Shown: in pieces, positions 22,682 to 33,842 of the stretch | How positions within the stretch are numbered: the stretch's first letter is position 1 | How the letters are laid out: every line of letters starts with the position of its first letter | From: Alentia gelatinosa | Taxonomy: Eukaryota; Annelida; Polychaeta; Phyllodocida; Polynoidae | DNA length: 64,000 nucleotides | Assembly (NCBI GenBank): GCA_950022655.1 | Contig: OX465582.1 | Location: 95,804,704-95,868,703, forward strand | Direction of reading: 5' to 3' | Notes under the pieces: model-generated | What the model was told of the DNA's origin: nothing | The model's database searches: none | Seen by the model: only the letters and a program-made list of their open reading frames with translations | Made by a program: the position numbers and the translations under genes

Positions 22682-23160
22682 AAGCGGGATTCACACGGTG
22701 GGATTCATGTTCTTCACAAAGTGTTTGTCTGAGGCAAATCCTGCTGAGATTCTGGACCGCGTTAAGTGAGATTCACACGGGGAGATTGATGTTCCTCACA
22801 GGGTGTTTGTCTGAGACATATCCTGCTGAAATTCATGTAACTGACAGGGTGTTTGTCTGAGGCAAATCCTGCTGAGATCCTGCACTGTGTTAAGTAGAAT
22901 TCACACGGGGAGATTATAAATGTTCCTCACAGGGTGTTTGTCTGTGACAAATCCTGCTGAGATTCATGTAACTGACAGGGTGTTTGTCTGAGGCAACTCC
23001 TGCTGAGATCCTGCACTGTGTTAAGTAGAATTCACACGGGGAGATTATAAATGTTCCTCACAGGGTGTTTGTCTGTGACAAATCCTGCTGAGAATCTGTA
23101 CTCAAACGCAATCTTTTCATCTAAATTGTAAAGTGGGATTCTCCTCTCTACAGTTACTAT
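22682..23160 (+). repeat. Tandem expansion of the family S left terminus
   Basis: Four successive left termini (start words at 22682, 22763, 22891, 23022) each carry GATTCACACGG, CACAGGGTGTTTGTCTG and TCCTGCTGAGAT. The last full spacings are 128 and 131 bp. The array runs into the normal family interior (ACTCAAACGCAATC), so the head of one element has multiplied in place. Confidence 0.85.
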
Positions 23161-23608
23161 TAAGCGGGGATTCACACGATGGGATTTATGTACCCCACAG
23201 GGTGATTCTCTGAGACAAATCCTGTTGAGATTCAGTACTGGAACACCGCCAGATGCTTCTCAAAATTACAGTGTTACATTTTGCTGAGACATGTTTTTTT
23301 CCCTACATTTGTTGGTAACATTTACCCCTAACAAGGAACGGTATGAACCCTGTGAGTTATATGACTTCTACCGTGTGAATTCCACTTAACAAGGAACTGA
23401 ATCTTATGAGATTTTGAACCCTCTGAGGTACATGAATCCTACCGTGTGAATTCCACTTAACAAGAAACTGAATCTCATGAGATTTTGAACCCTCTGAGGT
23501 ACATGAATCCTGCCGTGTGAATTCCACCTATCAAGGAACTGAATCTCATGAGTTTTCGAATCCTCTGAGGTACATAAATCCCACCGTGTGAAGTCCACTT
23601 GACACCCT
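23160..23608 (+). repeat. Family S element with tandemly repeated right terminus
   Basis: A normal left terminus (GGATTCACACGATGGGATTT) and interior are followed by four right termini at exactly 71-bp spacing (GAACCC/GAATCC words at 23345, 23416, 23487, 23558), each containing GAGGTACATGAATCC or a close variant. The minus-strand frame at 23404-23682 is the array in register. Confidence 0.85.
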
Positions 23609-23859
23609 TCCCCACACCTTTTATGCCGCCGCGCTGAAGTCAAGCCGCGGGAACGGACGCGGCGCCCGTTGAAACCCTTCAATGGCGGCGTTCCGTTCCG
23701 ACTGGTCCCCCGTTTGATGCCGATCCCAGTCTGCGCTCCTGTAAGGCTTTTGGCAGGTGATCGATGGTTGATATGAAGGGAAGGCGTAGGTGTTCAAGGA
23801 GCTCTTGCCTCTGCGTGACCACGGAGTAGTCTGACCGACGGGTCAGATGCATCACACTA

Positions 23860-23990
23860 GACTTGCTCAAGTCTTTGATTATGAACATTCATTAAATGAT
23901 TAAAGAAAATCGGAATACAATTCATTATAGCATGTGTCCTTCTCTGACTGGCCCATGAATCAAAGACTTGTCCACTCTGACCAGAATCTC
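23860..23990 (+). repeat. Dispersed repeat H, copy 1
   Basis: CAAGTCTTTGATTATGAACA, TTCATTAAATGATTAAAG and CTGACTGGCCCATGAATC recur at about 31120-31335 and 48614-48758. The longer copies continue into GGATGCAGGGACT..AGCCAGT. There is no TIR and no tRNA-like head, so the class is open. Confidence 0.75.
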
Positions 23991-24440
23991 CTGTTTATGA
24001 CCCCAAGCCACTCCCTGTAACCCTATACCTCCCTCTACCCCTCCCCTCTCCCCTCCTCCAGTTCCCTGCCTGCCTGTGTTGTCATAGCAATATATTTCGC
24101 CTACTCCTGACTATGTCTCGATTGAGATCAAAGTGAGAGGGTATCAATCTCCAAGCAGATATCCTGACCAGTAGCCAGACCTCTGCTTGGGGAGTGTGGT
24201 GCAAAATCGCGCCAGTCTACACGTCCGATTACGGATGAGACCAGTCCCTGTGTCACTCAGAAGGGGTGGAGGGGTAGGATACAGGGACTGAGGCCAGTCT
24301 AGCATCACACCCACTAGGGTCTAAAGATCCCCCAGGGGAAGCGACGATAGCGTGTTGGAATATCACTGATTATCTGACCTTGTGGTTTCTGGCTCTGGGT
24401 CTTAGTGCTATAGTCAGTAGTATACTGAAACTGGGTTACT
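23991..24440. other. No gene recognised
   Basis: The stretch at 24230-24305 (GACCAGTCCCTGTGTCA, GGATACAGGGACTGAGGCCA) resembles the distal part of repeat H in inverted duplicate. Nothing else recognised. Confidence 0.4.
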
Positions 24441-24444
24441 ATGG

Positions 24445-24545
24445 CTGTATGTGATAACTAAGCGGTAAAAGTGATGATCAGATGAACCGATGCTGAAGGC
24501 AGAGGTTCATTTAATTATCAATTTTATCGCGTAGTTATCACGTAT
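24445..24545. repeat. Imperfect hairpin, about 42-nt arms
   Basis: TATGTGATAACTAAGCGGTA on the left pairs with TATCGCGTAGTTATCACGTA on the right. It resembles the other short foldbacks in the window, but no second copy was found. Confidence 0.6.
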
Positions 24546-24779
24546 AGACACAGCATCCCCGTTTTCGTTTTTTTATATGCCTTAAAATTTCCATTTTTTG
24601 TTTTTTTACCTTTTTTCTTTTTGATAAGTTGTTGGGTTTGGCCGCCATACATAGCACGTACGCCACATACTTACCCGTGTCTATCCTACGTGTTGTACGG
24701 CCATAAAGACGGCACGGGTAGGAGCGGGCAGTATACATAGGACATATGGCCACAGGTATTATCATGAAACATCACAAAA

Positions 24780-25045
24780 TTCCATATGATTGTTTATATG
24801 GCATGAGTTGTCTTTGCGGAATGATATCACGAAGCAGAGCTGAGTGATATCTGTAGCAGAAGACAACGAATGCCATGTAGACAATTATATGAAATTGAGT
24901 GATGTTTAGATTTTATCTTACCCTGTCGCATGTTTTTAACTTCATATGTCACCAGTGGCATATAAATATTCTATGCCATAACCGTGGCATACAGTCACAC
25001 CATGTTAAGTCTATGGAGGTTTATATGCGGGGTAGGATAAATAAT
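24780..25045. mobile_element. Hairpin element of the GGGGTAGGATAA type
   Basis: The hairpin apex (24827-24852) reads TCACGAAGCAGAGCTGAGTG. It is followed by a block ending CCATGTTAAGTCTATGGAGG and GGGGTAGGATAA. Architecture as at 49500-49785 and 53320-53600. Confidence 0.65.
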
Positions 25046-26685
25046 AATATGTTAAGCCAAGAGCCCAAAGAACAGCTCCCATAAGGTGCATGATATATAT
25101 AAAGGGATTTCGGTATTGCTTGACTTGAAGCAGTAATATAGATACTGAATATCAACTGAACATGTACATCAAAGTGAATTTTGATATAGCTAATACAAGC
25201 GTCTGTCTCTACATGTTTCCGGGTAATCATAGATAGGCACAGTCCCTTTTGTGATAGAATTCTGGTCATTGATATACAGAGTAACACAATAACCATTATT
25301 CAACAATACTCCCCAACTATTCTAAATGCTAAGCCGTCCTCTGAGTTACTGTCCAGGGACAGTCTATTCACCTTATTACATGATCAGTCCATATGTTTCA
25401 AAACATTATCAATCATCATAAATTCTTGATAGTCCTTTACTTTGGCAGTTTCCGATAAGAGAATAAGCCATACCTCCAATAGATTGGATCTTAAACACGA
25501 AGTCATGTTTGTACGTGTCTGTGCTCCTGATAGGGCAGCCAGCCATTGTCAGCATATACGATTCTGTATTAACTATTTATGCTTTACCATTACATTAGTC
25601 CAAGGAGTTATACGAAACTCTCTACACGGCACAGGCCAGAGTAATTTACTTGAACGGCGAAAGAGATTAAACATGAGATACACACGGCGCTTAGGACCGT
25701 CAGTTGTCTCCGATGCCTTGTAAAATGATTTCATTAATCTTTAAGCTGGCGAAAATTGAAATTCTATGACAGAGTCAAGGAGGTTGGCACTGATCAAGCT
25801 AATTCCTTTGAAGAGCTAATAGCTTGCTGTATGCATGCATTATATATTTGACATCGTCTGCCATTAAAGTTGATGTCTTTAATCTGGACAGAAGAAAACG
25901 AGCGAGAAATCAGAGATCCACGACCAAGATGTCATACATAAATCCTGATCAAGGGTCTCCCTGCTATTATAAAATATCATATTGCTACAAGGGCATCCTA
26001 AACGACAGACGATAAACGAAACTATTGCTATGTGTTTGTCTATGGTGTTCTTATGGGATGTATTATAACCGACCTACCATAGTCATTGAAAACACTCATT
26101 ATAGACAGGCAGTATGTTATTACAAGTATAATTGCATTAATACCAATGTTATCCTTCCTTTCAGACAATATTATTGTCACTACAATTACGAAGTGATTTG
26201 GTAACGAAATGTCAGTAATATTATGCAATAAGACTGCTCACTCGTATTTGCATAATGAGGTATGATGGAAGAGCGAGGTATTCATGTGCTACGAATCAAC
26301 GCCAAATAAAAACCTTTAAAAATGTAATCGACCAATTGTTCCTTTCATTTCCGCTTCACTTTCTTCATTATATCTGATTTTTACGGCCTTTGTTTACCGT
26401 TCGAAATGAAATGAAAATGTTCTGTAATGGAAATACAACATATAATATACATGGCACAACCCGCAAGTAAAATTGCACATAAATCTGATATCCATAAATT
26501 ATGCCTATATCTGAGTTGTTACCATATCGACATTAAATGAGTTGGATAGACGTGACTAATTCTGTCCTAAAACGGTTATTCTTTGGCCGATTGGATCCAA
26601 AGGCATCGAAAGGAAACTCATGAGAGTTATTCACGAAGCGAAGCTGAATGAAAAAAGTAGCGCTCACCCCGTATGTACAATGTAC
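25046..26685. other. Mostly unannotated, one hairpin remnant
   Basis: AT-rich. The 93-codon frame at 25442-25723 has no recognisable domain. Near 26630 TTCACGAAGCGAAGCTGAAT is another copy of the apical hairpin motif shared by several elements. Nothing else supportable. Confidence 0.4.
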
Positions 26686-26689
26686 TTTA

Positions 26690-26973
26690 AGGCCTGGCGA
26701 CCACCTACTACGATATGGCTTCGATATGATCTACGATGCACCTCCCGATAAAAAATCAAAATCGTGTCGGAAGGTCACTTACTATTGGGGCAGTTGACCA
26801 CGTTTCTGCGATTAGACACCGATATAAACCCCATACAATGCGTGGTGGATTGGCATGTCTAGACATATGTCTACGATTTTGCACCTTCCCGATATGTCTC
26901 CGATATTTGTTTTTTGTATCGGTGCCATATCGGTAGGTCTAAATTTCTATCGTAGTAGGTGGACGCCATGCCT
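26690..26973. mobile_element. MITE family I (CGATATGG type), intact, 284 bp
   Basis: AGGCCTGGCGACCACCTACT at the left mirrors AGTAGGTGGACGCCATGCCT at the right. TA flanks both ends (26688-26689, 26974-26975). The interior repeats TACGAT, CCGATA and CCATATCGGTAGGTCTA. Other copies lie at 29273, 47656, 48757, 51247 and 54619. Apparent peptides here recur in every copy and are not genes. Confidence 0.9.
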
Positions 26974-26975
26974 TA

Positions 26976-27655
26976 GGTAACTACCTTGAGGTAAAATATA
27001 CATTAAAATTAATAAACGCACATATATGTATAGCAATTACATATTCCCCGTTCTGCCGTCTAAACCAAATAGGGGGATTTTCTAGCTTTCATATCATGAG
27101 AAACACTTTAGACTCATGTGAGTGGTTCCGCTGCTTTTAACAGCAGTAATTGTTTTTTAACGTGCATGAATATCTGAGGAGCACAGCTTGTGGTTATCCC
27201 TTGATGGCTTGCGTTAACGCTCACAACATTTAGCGCAGCAGCAAAGCAGCAACTATTTCGTTTCACCTGACGCTTTTCCTGATTCCATATAGAGTGGGAG
27301 ATTCACCTTTGAAGTGGTGACCCGAGAGAATTTGCAACATGGAACGTCGCTTACGACTGCTTTGGCCGCATCTGGAGGTGCCGTCTAATTTACTGCGGTC
27401 TCTGGGGACGCGTGGGAGGAGAGAGCAGGAGTGGATTAGAGTGTGGGTTCGCCGCTCAAGCAAGCATGATTACTATTCTCTCTCCTTTACCACAGCATGC
27501 TCCATCAGCCTTGAGGCAGTCACAAATAACGTGGAGGGCAGAGTAGTGCAGTATTGGAATGAAGGTAATTTGGCCTCAGAGATAGTGTTCTCAGGATTTA
27601 GGACTTGTTATATTGTGTGTGGCATTTATACTGCCTTCCAGACAATGCCACAGTA
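26976..27655. other. No gene recognised
   Basis: The stretch 27240-27560 is less AT-rich and open on both strands (105 codons plus, 66 minus), but neither product is recognisable and the start contexts are arbitrary. A single-copy exon cannot be excluded. Confidence 0.35.
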
Positions 27656-27812
27656 ATATGAGAAAACGTAGTGCGCCCTTAGTGATTGCCGTTCGAGGGG
27701 TCTTTTTCCCCATAAAATATGTCCTGATGCCAGAGGTGGAGGGACGTATTTTGTGGGAGAAAAGGCGGAGAAGGGAACCGCTACTGTTTCACTCACTACG
27801 TCTTTTTCTCTA
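27656..27812. mobile_element. Foldback element, relative of 8443-8599
   Basis: TATGAGAAAACGTAGTG at the left end mirrors CACTACGTCTTTTTCTCTA at the right. The length and terminal words match the foldback at 8443. The arms are more diverged and the apex is altered. Confidence 0.7.
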
Positions 27813-28029
27813 ATTTTCTACACCTAAAACACGAGAAATTGCCAACTTAAGTCTCCTCCAGTCTGATTTACAAGTGTTATATATCGATGTGTAGGGGAGA
27901 CAGAGATGATGATAAATCTGAGAACCGTTTTCTGATATCATATTCGTATCCCAAGTTATTAAACTTTGATTTGTTTTCCATGAATGCACACCAACGGCCC
28001 GTGGCTCACCCCGGTAATAGGATGTCCCT

Positions 28030-28222
28030 CCGATGTGTCCGTTTACACGATTTTCACGGGGTTAAATGACTTTTCGCACCGAAATAACTGTCCGCCTACG
28101 TGGGGTGTCCGCATACGCGGCGTTACCGCTTACAGAGGGTCAAAATAAACATCTATGATAGAGGGGATGGATTTGTTTCGAGGAAAAGTGTCCGTTAACA
28201 CGGAGTGTCAATTAGGCGGGGT
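28030..28222. mobile_element. Decayed pogo/Tigger-like MITE
   Basis: Repeated GTCCGNNTACGCGG-like words (GTCCGCCTACGTGGGGTG, GTCCGCATACGCGG, GTCCGTTAACACGG) and ACATCTATGATAGAGGGGAT parallel the clear pogo-type MITE at 50640-50816. The CAGTAGAACCCC ends are lost. Confidence 0.6.
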
Positions 28223-29270
28223 TTTGCTATATAAGTAAAGATATTCCTACCATTGAACGTCTGCATGTCTTATGTATATCGCCTGTATTCCTCACCTTTA
28301 GCCACGTTGTCACATGCTGCTTAATCAGAAGTAGACTTGTTTGTTGTCGAAATTTGAGTTCTTGACATTTCATGAGATCTGTTATTGAGCGCGGGAAATC
28401 GCGCTCATATACGTCATCTAGATAGAGGTTAGAATGCTCACACAGGGTTTCACCTTGCTGCAAAGAATCTAACACTTCACTATCAATGTTCCACTATAAA
28501 GGCCTGGTATCAAGCCTTTCCATGCCCCCTCCCCCACAACTGACTTGGTTCCTTTTAATAGAACTTTCATGACTGGGTGACTGTGAATGTGTGTGTGGTG
28601 CAGTGTAGCAAATCAACCGAAATTACATATCAACAAGGTATATAATACTCAAGATGAAAACCAGGATTCTATGAATGGTTCAAGATCACACTGACCTGTG
28701 AATGATCAGGTGCAAGAACTCGTAGAAGTAGAAAGAAAACAGATGATAAATATGTTAGTAGGAGGACTACCAAGAGCATGATTAGTACTCCAAATGAAGT
28801 ACCCTCAAGCCAAATAAACTTGAGTGCATCAAGCGCTAAGGGCTATCAGAGAGCGAACTGAGTGGCATAGCTGACCTATTAGCCAGAGAACTAGGGCAGT
28901 TGACCTGCCATGATAAATTCAGTCACAACCATGACAAGTTGAATGGCATCTGTGCTATGCTAGACCAGGCACAAGTCAAATCAAAAACGTTAGCCAACAA
29001 ATGACCTTAAAAAAAATATGATACATGAAATATGATGAAGTAAGACATTTACATGATATACTTCTATACTATAATACATATTCCTCTTGATAATACTTGA
29101 AAACAACTATCAAATCCATTCCCTGGGTTTATTGAAACATTCTTGATACTTTCAAATACAAATGGCTTACTGATCAATAATTTCCTATGATATTCTCTAA
29201 CTTTTATTTGATGAGATCTTGGTATACCGCGCTCTTCCATTATAAATGGAAATCCCTTTTGCTCCTAGTT
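28223..29270. other. No gene recognised
   Basis: The 82-codon minus-strand frame at 28227-28475 has a plausible amino-acid mix, but no family is recognised and no splice or promoter signals support it. The rest is AT-rich. Confidence 0.35.
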
Positions 29271-29397
29271 TAAGGCCTGGAGTTCACCTACTGCGATATG
29301 GCACCGATATACTCTACGATGCACCTCCCGATACAAAATCAAAATCGCGTCGGAAGGACACCTTATTTCGGGGCAGTTGACCACGTCTCTGCGATTA

Positions 29398-29708
29398 TTG
29401 TTTTTGTTTGTTTGTTTGGTTTGATTTTACGTCCAGTCAACCATTATAGGTCCTTTCCAGACTTTCTCAAGGTTCTTTTACACCACTAGGGTGGTGATCA
29501 AATCTATGTGATGAATTCAGGTAGAAATCTCACCCCTACACATTTGCCGAGGTGAGAGTTCTTTTACTTCCCACACCACATAGACAAGGATGGCCTTTGT
29601 TATAGCAGTAAATTTACCACTGCTGGGGGTGGGACTCAAACCCACAAAGTCTTACAACCTTGGGGTTACAAGTCCGGTGCTCTAACCACTGAGCTAACTC
29701 TCCACCCC
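29398..29708 (-). mobile_element. tRNA-derived SINE with 12-bp target duplication
   Basis: Bounded by TCTCTGCGATTA at 29386-29397 and 29709-29720. On the minus strand the head reads TTAGCTCAGTGGTTAGAGCA (A-box region, about 29677-29697) and then GGGTTTGAGTCCC (B box, 29631-29643). The loop CTTGTAA gives a threonine TGT anticodon. A tRNA-unrelated body follows, ending in a tail of CAAA repeats (GTTTGTTTGTTTGG at 29404-29420 on the plus strand). A head, body and short-repeat tail plus target duplication are standard for LINE-mobilised SINEs. A truncated relative is at 59192-59401. Confidence 0.93.
29632..29708 (-). tRNA. tRNA-Thr-like head of the SINE
   Basis: D-arm and T-arm sequences are well preserved, but the anticodon stem is imperfect and the 3' acceptor side runs into SINE body. 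It should act only as a Pol III promoter for the SINE. A tRNA search will probably flag this locus as a low-scoring tRNA or pseudo-tRNA. Confidence 0.75.
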
Positions 29709-29866
29709 TCTCTGCGATTAGCCACCGATATAAACCCCATACAATGCGTGGCGGATTGGTATGTCTAGACATATGTCTACGATTTTGCCCCTTCCCGATA
29801 TGTCTCAGACATTTGCTTTTTGTATCGGTGCCATATCGGTAGGTCTAAATTTCTATCGTAGTAGGT

Positions 29867-29975
29867 AGCTTTCACGATGGGCCCGTTCCTTCCGATAAAA
29901 ATTTCATTTTTTCATCGGAACGCTTGTCGTAAGGCTATCGTAGTGTGTCGGAGGCTCAAATCGTGATAGTGGGAT
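29867..29975. mobile_element. Decayed element, TATCGTAGTGTGTCGGA words
   Basis: TTTCACGATGGGCCCGTTCC on one side faces AATCGTGATAGTGGGAT on the other. The interior has TCGGAACGCTTGTCGTAAGG, resembling the relics at 12590-12935. Confidence 0.5.
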
Positions 29976-31018
29976 ACCCCTTTAAGAGTCCACAAAGTGA
30001 AGATAGGACTTGCTGTTACACAACACGAAAACATTTTACAATTAGTGATGTGGGATTAAGTGTAAGAAGAAGCAGTTACAGCAAACATATTGTATGATAA
30101 AAGAAAATTTGATCTTGGATGTTGAAGAAGTCATCAAATGTCAAACAAAAATATGCACAGACAAACACTGTTGAGGAAAAGTGATGAAACAGCAGTTTCA
30201 AAGTGAATTTGATACTTGCATCAGGTTTAACCGAATTGATATACTGGGAATGACACAAAAAAGAGACTTCATCCTGTTAGGCCAACATAAAACCTCATGT
30301 ACACCAACCCCACTGTACTGTGGTAACCTTCCCAATGAAACACGAAGAAGTGTTAAAGTATCATTGACTTTAGAAAACACGTATTTATGCATTACCTCCT
30401 CTAATGCACTTTTCTTCCCGAACTAAAACCAAATCGTCTATTACTTTGGTAAATTTGTTGTTCCTTCAAGGTAATCTCTTTCTCGACTGTACATGTGTAA
30501 ATGTCACTGATAGTATAAATTGTCATCGCTCTCTGCGATTCGGCATCATGAATTGCCAAGTCGACCGTAAGGTTTTAAAGGAGGGTATACGTGAAACAAT
30601 AGCCTTCTGCTCTCTGTAAATGTGTGTGCGCTAATGACTAATGGCAAGGCTGACGAAGAACAAATTATCCAGCACAGTATTGTATGAGTGAATCCAGACG
30701 AAACCATTAGGACGTTTTTCAATTTAGGGTGATTTTAATTCATGACCTCATAGTATTTTACGTATACTTTATCATTGCCACAGCAATTTGTCCCTAACTT
30801 TGGTAACATCTTGAGCCTAGTCCTTCCCTTTCTATAGGCTGAAGGGACGCATTCATTCTCATTGAAACCCACTGTACATTGCTTCGCAGAGGTCTTGCAC
30901 CATATGATCAGGATTATGCATATATATCTATCTATGCCTGGGTACAAATGCTCAACAGTAGGAAGTCGTACTTAACAGGCTTACAAGTACGCTAGCCCAT
31001 ACTCGATGGGTGATAAAA
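29976..31018. other. No gene recognised
   Basis: Several overlapping short frames on both strands (30181-30426, 30198-30392, 30404-30619) have no recognisable domain. No repeats. Confidence 0.4.

Positions 31019-31020
<2 letters not shown>

Positions 31021-31071
<51 letters not shown>
31021..31071. repeat. (AT)n microsatellite
   Basis: About 51 bp of pure AT. Confidence 0.98.
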
Positions 31072-31074
<3 letters not shown>

Positions 31075-31119
31075 AGGCTAATGGCTAGTTCACACTCTCC
31101 GTTTTGTGGTACATAGTAG

Positions 31120-31335
31120 ACTTGCTCAAGCCTTTCATTATGAACAGTCATTAAATGATTGAAGAAAATCAGAATAAAGTTCATTATAATGTGTATCCTT
31201 CCCTGACTGGCCCATGAATCGAATCCCAGCTAGGAGGGGTAAGGTTGGTGGAGGGGTAGCCAAAGATGCAGGGACTTGGGCAAGTCTAGGAGAGGGGTAG
31301 CCAAAGGATGCAGGGACTAGAGCCAGTGTAGGTAC
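31120..31335 (+). repeat. Dispersed repeat H, copy 2
   Basis: Longest copy of the family: AGACTTGCTCAAGCC, TTCATTAAATGATT..., CTGACTGGCCCATGAATCG. It ends with a short internal duplication of AGAGGGGTAGCCAAAG.ATGCAGGGACT. Compare 23860-23990 and 48614-48758. Confidence 0.8.
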
Positions 31336-31620
31336 ATAGGTATGCCCAGCCTGAGACTGGGCGTCCTTATGTACCCCAAAACGCACAGTGTGAAATGCAC
31401 ACTTGCCGCTAGTCTGAAACTGGATATTCCAAATACGCCCAGTCGCAAGCATCATTTAAATATCCAACATGTTTTGATATTTGGTACCACTAATTTCAGA
31501 CTGGGAGTACCTAGGTACATCCATAGAAAGCTTTCTAGTAACTAGGCGCCTCAGACCAGAGGTACCCGCTCGCAAGCCCCCTCCCAGTCGCACAGTGCGA
31601 ACTTGGCTTAAGATAATTAC

Positions 31621-31752
31621 ACAATATTGACTGGTTTCAGATGCAAGCAGTCGTATACTCCGAGGAGTTGATGCGTAGTAATATCCGAACGCATGCGAGG
31701 ATATTATGCAGAGTCAACTCTGAGAAGCATTTTATATTGTATTTATTTCCCA
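31621..31752. mobile_element. Hairpin element, TAATATCC..GGATATTA centre
   Basis: Outer words ACAATATTGACTGGTTTC and the (partial) TTATATTGT face each other; AGTTGATGCGTAG is matched by GCAGAGTCAACT. The centre is TAATATCCGAACGCATGCGA plus GGATATTA. It is the same family as 6734-6877, and TTTATTTCCCACC follows here too. Confidence 0.7.
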
Positions 31753-32188
31753 CCTTTTCCAAACAACTGGCATACCGATATTAGTTCATCTAGTTACGCA
31801 CCAATTTTTTATATGCACTATTTTTCCTTATGCACCGGATTTTGGAGCCCGAAGCATACAACGCACCTGTATGCTCTGTGTATGGTGATAAAACATTCCC
31901 TATGTGTTTCCTTTTGACACTTTGTATTGGGTGGATGATAAAATCAGAAACATATTCGTGTTTGATCTGTGTCCCCGATAGCCATCTTGTTTGAAGCGAT
32001 TCAGAATATTCACTTGGCCATCGCCTCGTTCATATCCCTGAACGCTACAATCTCGATGGGGCATAGGGAAACAGACCAAACACTCTTTTTTTTTTCATAG
32101 TATAAGTTTGATAAATTTCTAAATGTGTAAACCAGCTTATCTTAACGAAATAGATACAATAACATATAGACATTTAACATAGCCTTAA

Positions 32189-32515
32189 TGCCCCAGTCAC
32201 ACTGGCGTAAAAAAACGCCGTTTTTCCGTGTACGCACCTCTACGTTCTTCTACGCATTTTGGAATCTCAAAATACGCCGCAAAACGCCGCAATACGCGGA
32301 TATGCTCAAAGGAAAGTCGGAATGCGCCGAAAAACGCCACAATGCGTAAAGAAGCGTAGATAAGCGTTGATGAACCTTGATGAACGTTGAGAAGCGTACT
32401 AATACGTTAAAGAAAAGCAAACAAATACGTTCCAAATCCGTAGCTAATACGTGGTCTCCAACAGTTCAAATACGTAAAAGAAACGCCGAATTTTACGCCA
32501 GTGTGACTGGGGCAT
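32189..32515. mobile_element. 327-bp TIR element with 9-bp target duplication
   Basis: TGCCCCAGTCACACTGGCGT at the left mirrors ACGCCAGTGTGACTGGGGCA at the right (TIR about 26 bp). TAGCCTTAA flanks at 32180-32188 and 32516-32524. The interior is packed with GCGTA, ACGCCG and TACGTT words (for example AAGCGTTGATGAACCTTGAT), typical subterminal repeats. A 9-bp duplication fits MuDR-like or Merlin-like elements. No transposase is present and no second copy lies in this window. Confidence 0.9.
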
Positions 32516-32654
32516 TAGCCTTAAACATAGTATTTAACATTGAATCGGCTTTCGAAATCCATAGGACAGTACTTCTCACGTTTCGTTTCGCATATGGTGA
32601 ACACTACGGGATGCTGCCGGTGAGAAAAGTATCAGATATCCCGCTGTGAGCGGC

Positions 32655-32935
32655 TTAAAAGCAGATCCCGAGTAACTCATGCCTGTCTGTCCTCCCATGG
32701 GCTGAGTAGCTCGGAGGCCCACAGTAGCACATCTGAGACTCTACGAGACTGAGAATTATAAAAAGAAACAGGAGAGGCGTTCTGCTGAAACGAAAACGGA
32801 ACATGCTACTCACACCACGAGACGGCGCCTCGGTCCCACGCCCCTTAAGCCCGGTTCCCACTCACTCTCCCCCCAGATCTTTCGTGGCGCTAGCGCTGGC
32901 TTAGTCTCTGCCCCGACCCAAAGCCTGTTCCCTGG
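32655..32935. other. GC-richer stretch, nothing recognised
   Basis: Includes AAGCCCGGTTCCCACT (32849), the terminal word of the large foldback at 38500-39095, so part may be a transposon end. No coding evidence. Confidence 0.35.
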
Positions 32936-33429
32936 GTATCCACTATAAGACAGGGGGGATCAGCGAACTTTTCAGATTCAAAACAAGCCAACTGTCAAAC
33001 AACTCACATATCATGAGTATGGAAATATGGGAATTGCTAAATTAGCTTCACAGACAATCCGGTTGTTTCTTTTTCATACTTAAACCATCTTATAATGGGA
33101 ATCCACAGTTGATTAGACTGCCCCTTCTGAGGAGCACATGGGCATTGCTGACAAATCAAAGCCTTGCAACACATGAGATGCTTTCCACTGTAGAAAGTAA
33201 TCCCAGAGAATGTGCCTGGTTTGAAATAAATGATAACAGAACTGAGAGTATTTTATTTCCCATATAAATATGTTCATCTCTATATACAAGTAGGACACAA
33301 AATACCCCCAAAAGCCCTCAGAATTTAGGATATTTCAAAAAACTGGCGTAGGGGCCAGGTTTGAGCCCAAACAGACAGGTTGGGATACAAGCGACCGCAG
33401 GAAGTAGAGCGCAGGATCTCTGCTGGGAG

Positions 33430-33620
33430 AGTGGTTCCCACTAAGCCATTTTGGGGCATCCAGAGGGCACCCATCGGCGACTATCCCAAATAATTTCTAG
33501 GAATTTGCTGAGTCGCCAAGTTGGACCGACGGAGCTTTAGCACTGCTAACGCAAAATATAAAGGATATTTGGTTGACACAGAAAATCTAGACCGTATTTG
33601 TCGGCCAATGGAAAAGGGCC
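33430..33620 (-). mobile_element. Foldback terminus fused to family G fragment
   Basis: TGGTTCCCACTAAG, GAGGGCACCCATCGGCGACT and TTTCTAGGAATTTGCTGAGT match the reverse complement of the right arm of the foldback at about 38990-39080. At about 33525 the sequence switches to GGACCGACGGAGC..TTTGTCGGCCAATGGAAAAG, a piece of MITE family G. Confidence 0.65.
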
Positions 33621-33689
33621 TTAATCTTTTTTTTTTATAATGTTTATTTCTTTAATTTGTTACAGAGAACAGTTCTTCCATGGGGAACC

Positions 33690-33842
33690 AATAGCCCAGT
33701 TCCATTGGCCGTCACTGATCTACAGTCAGGCACCACCAACGGATGTTTAGCACTGTTGACGCAAAATGGAAATAGACTCTTAGGAGAACTAAACAAATTC
33801 TACATCGTTTTCATCGGTCAATGGAAACAGGCCTTTATAGAG
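33690..33842. mobile_element. MITE family G fragment
   Basis: AGTTCCATTGGCCGTCACTG, ATCTACAGTCAGGCACCACC and CATCGGTCAATGGAAACAGG are family G words. The middle is shortened. The plus-strand frame overlapping it is not a gene. Confidence 0.7.

Larger units (their letters stand above)
29273..29866. mobile_element. MITE family I, split by a SINE
   Basis: The two parts, 29273-29397 and 29709-29866, align with the uninterrupted copy at 26690-26973. The right terminus is cut just after GTAGTAGGT, where another decayed element (29867-29975) abuts. The break is a SINE insertion with a 12-bp target duplication. Confidence 0.9.

Noticed and set aside
29632..29708. A functional threonine tRNA gene
   Set aside because: It is continuous with a SINE body and tail between target duplications, and the anticodon stem is imperfect.
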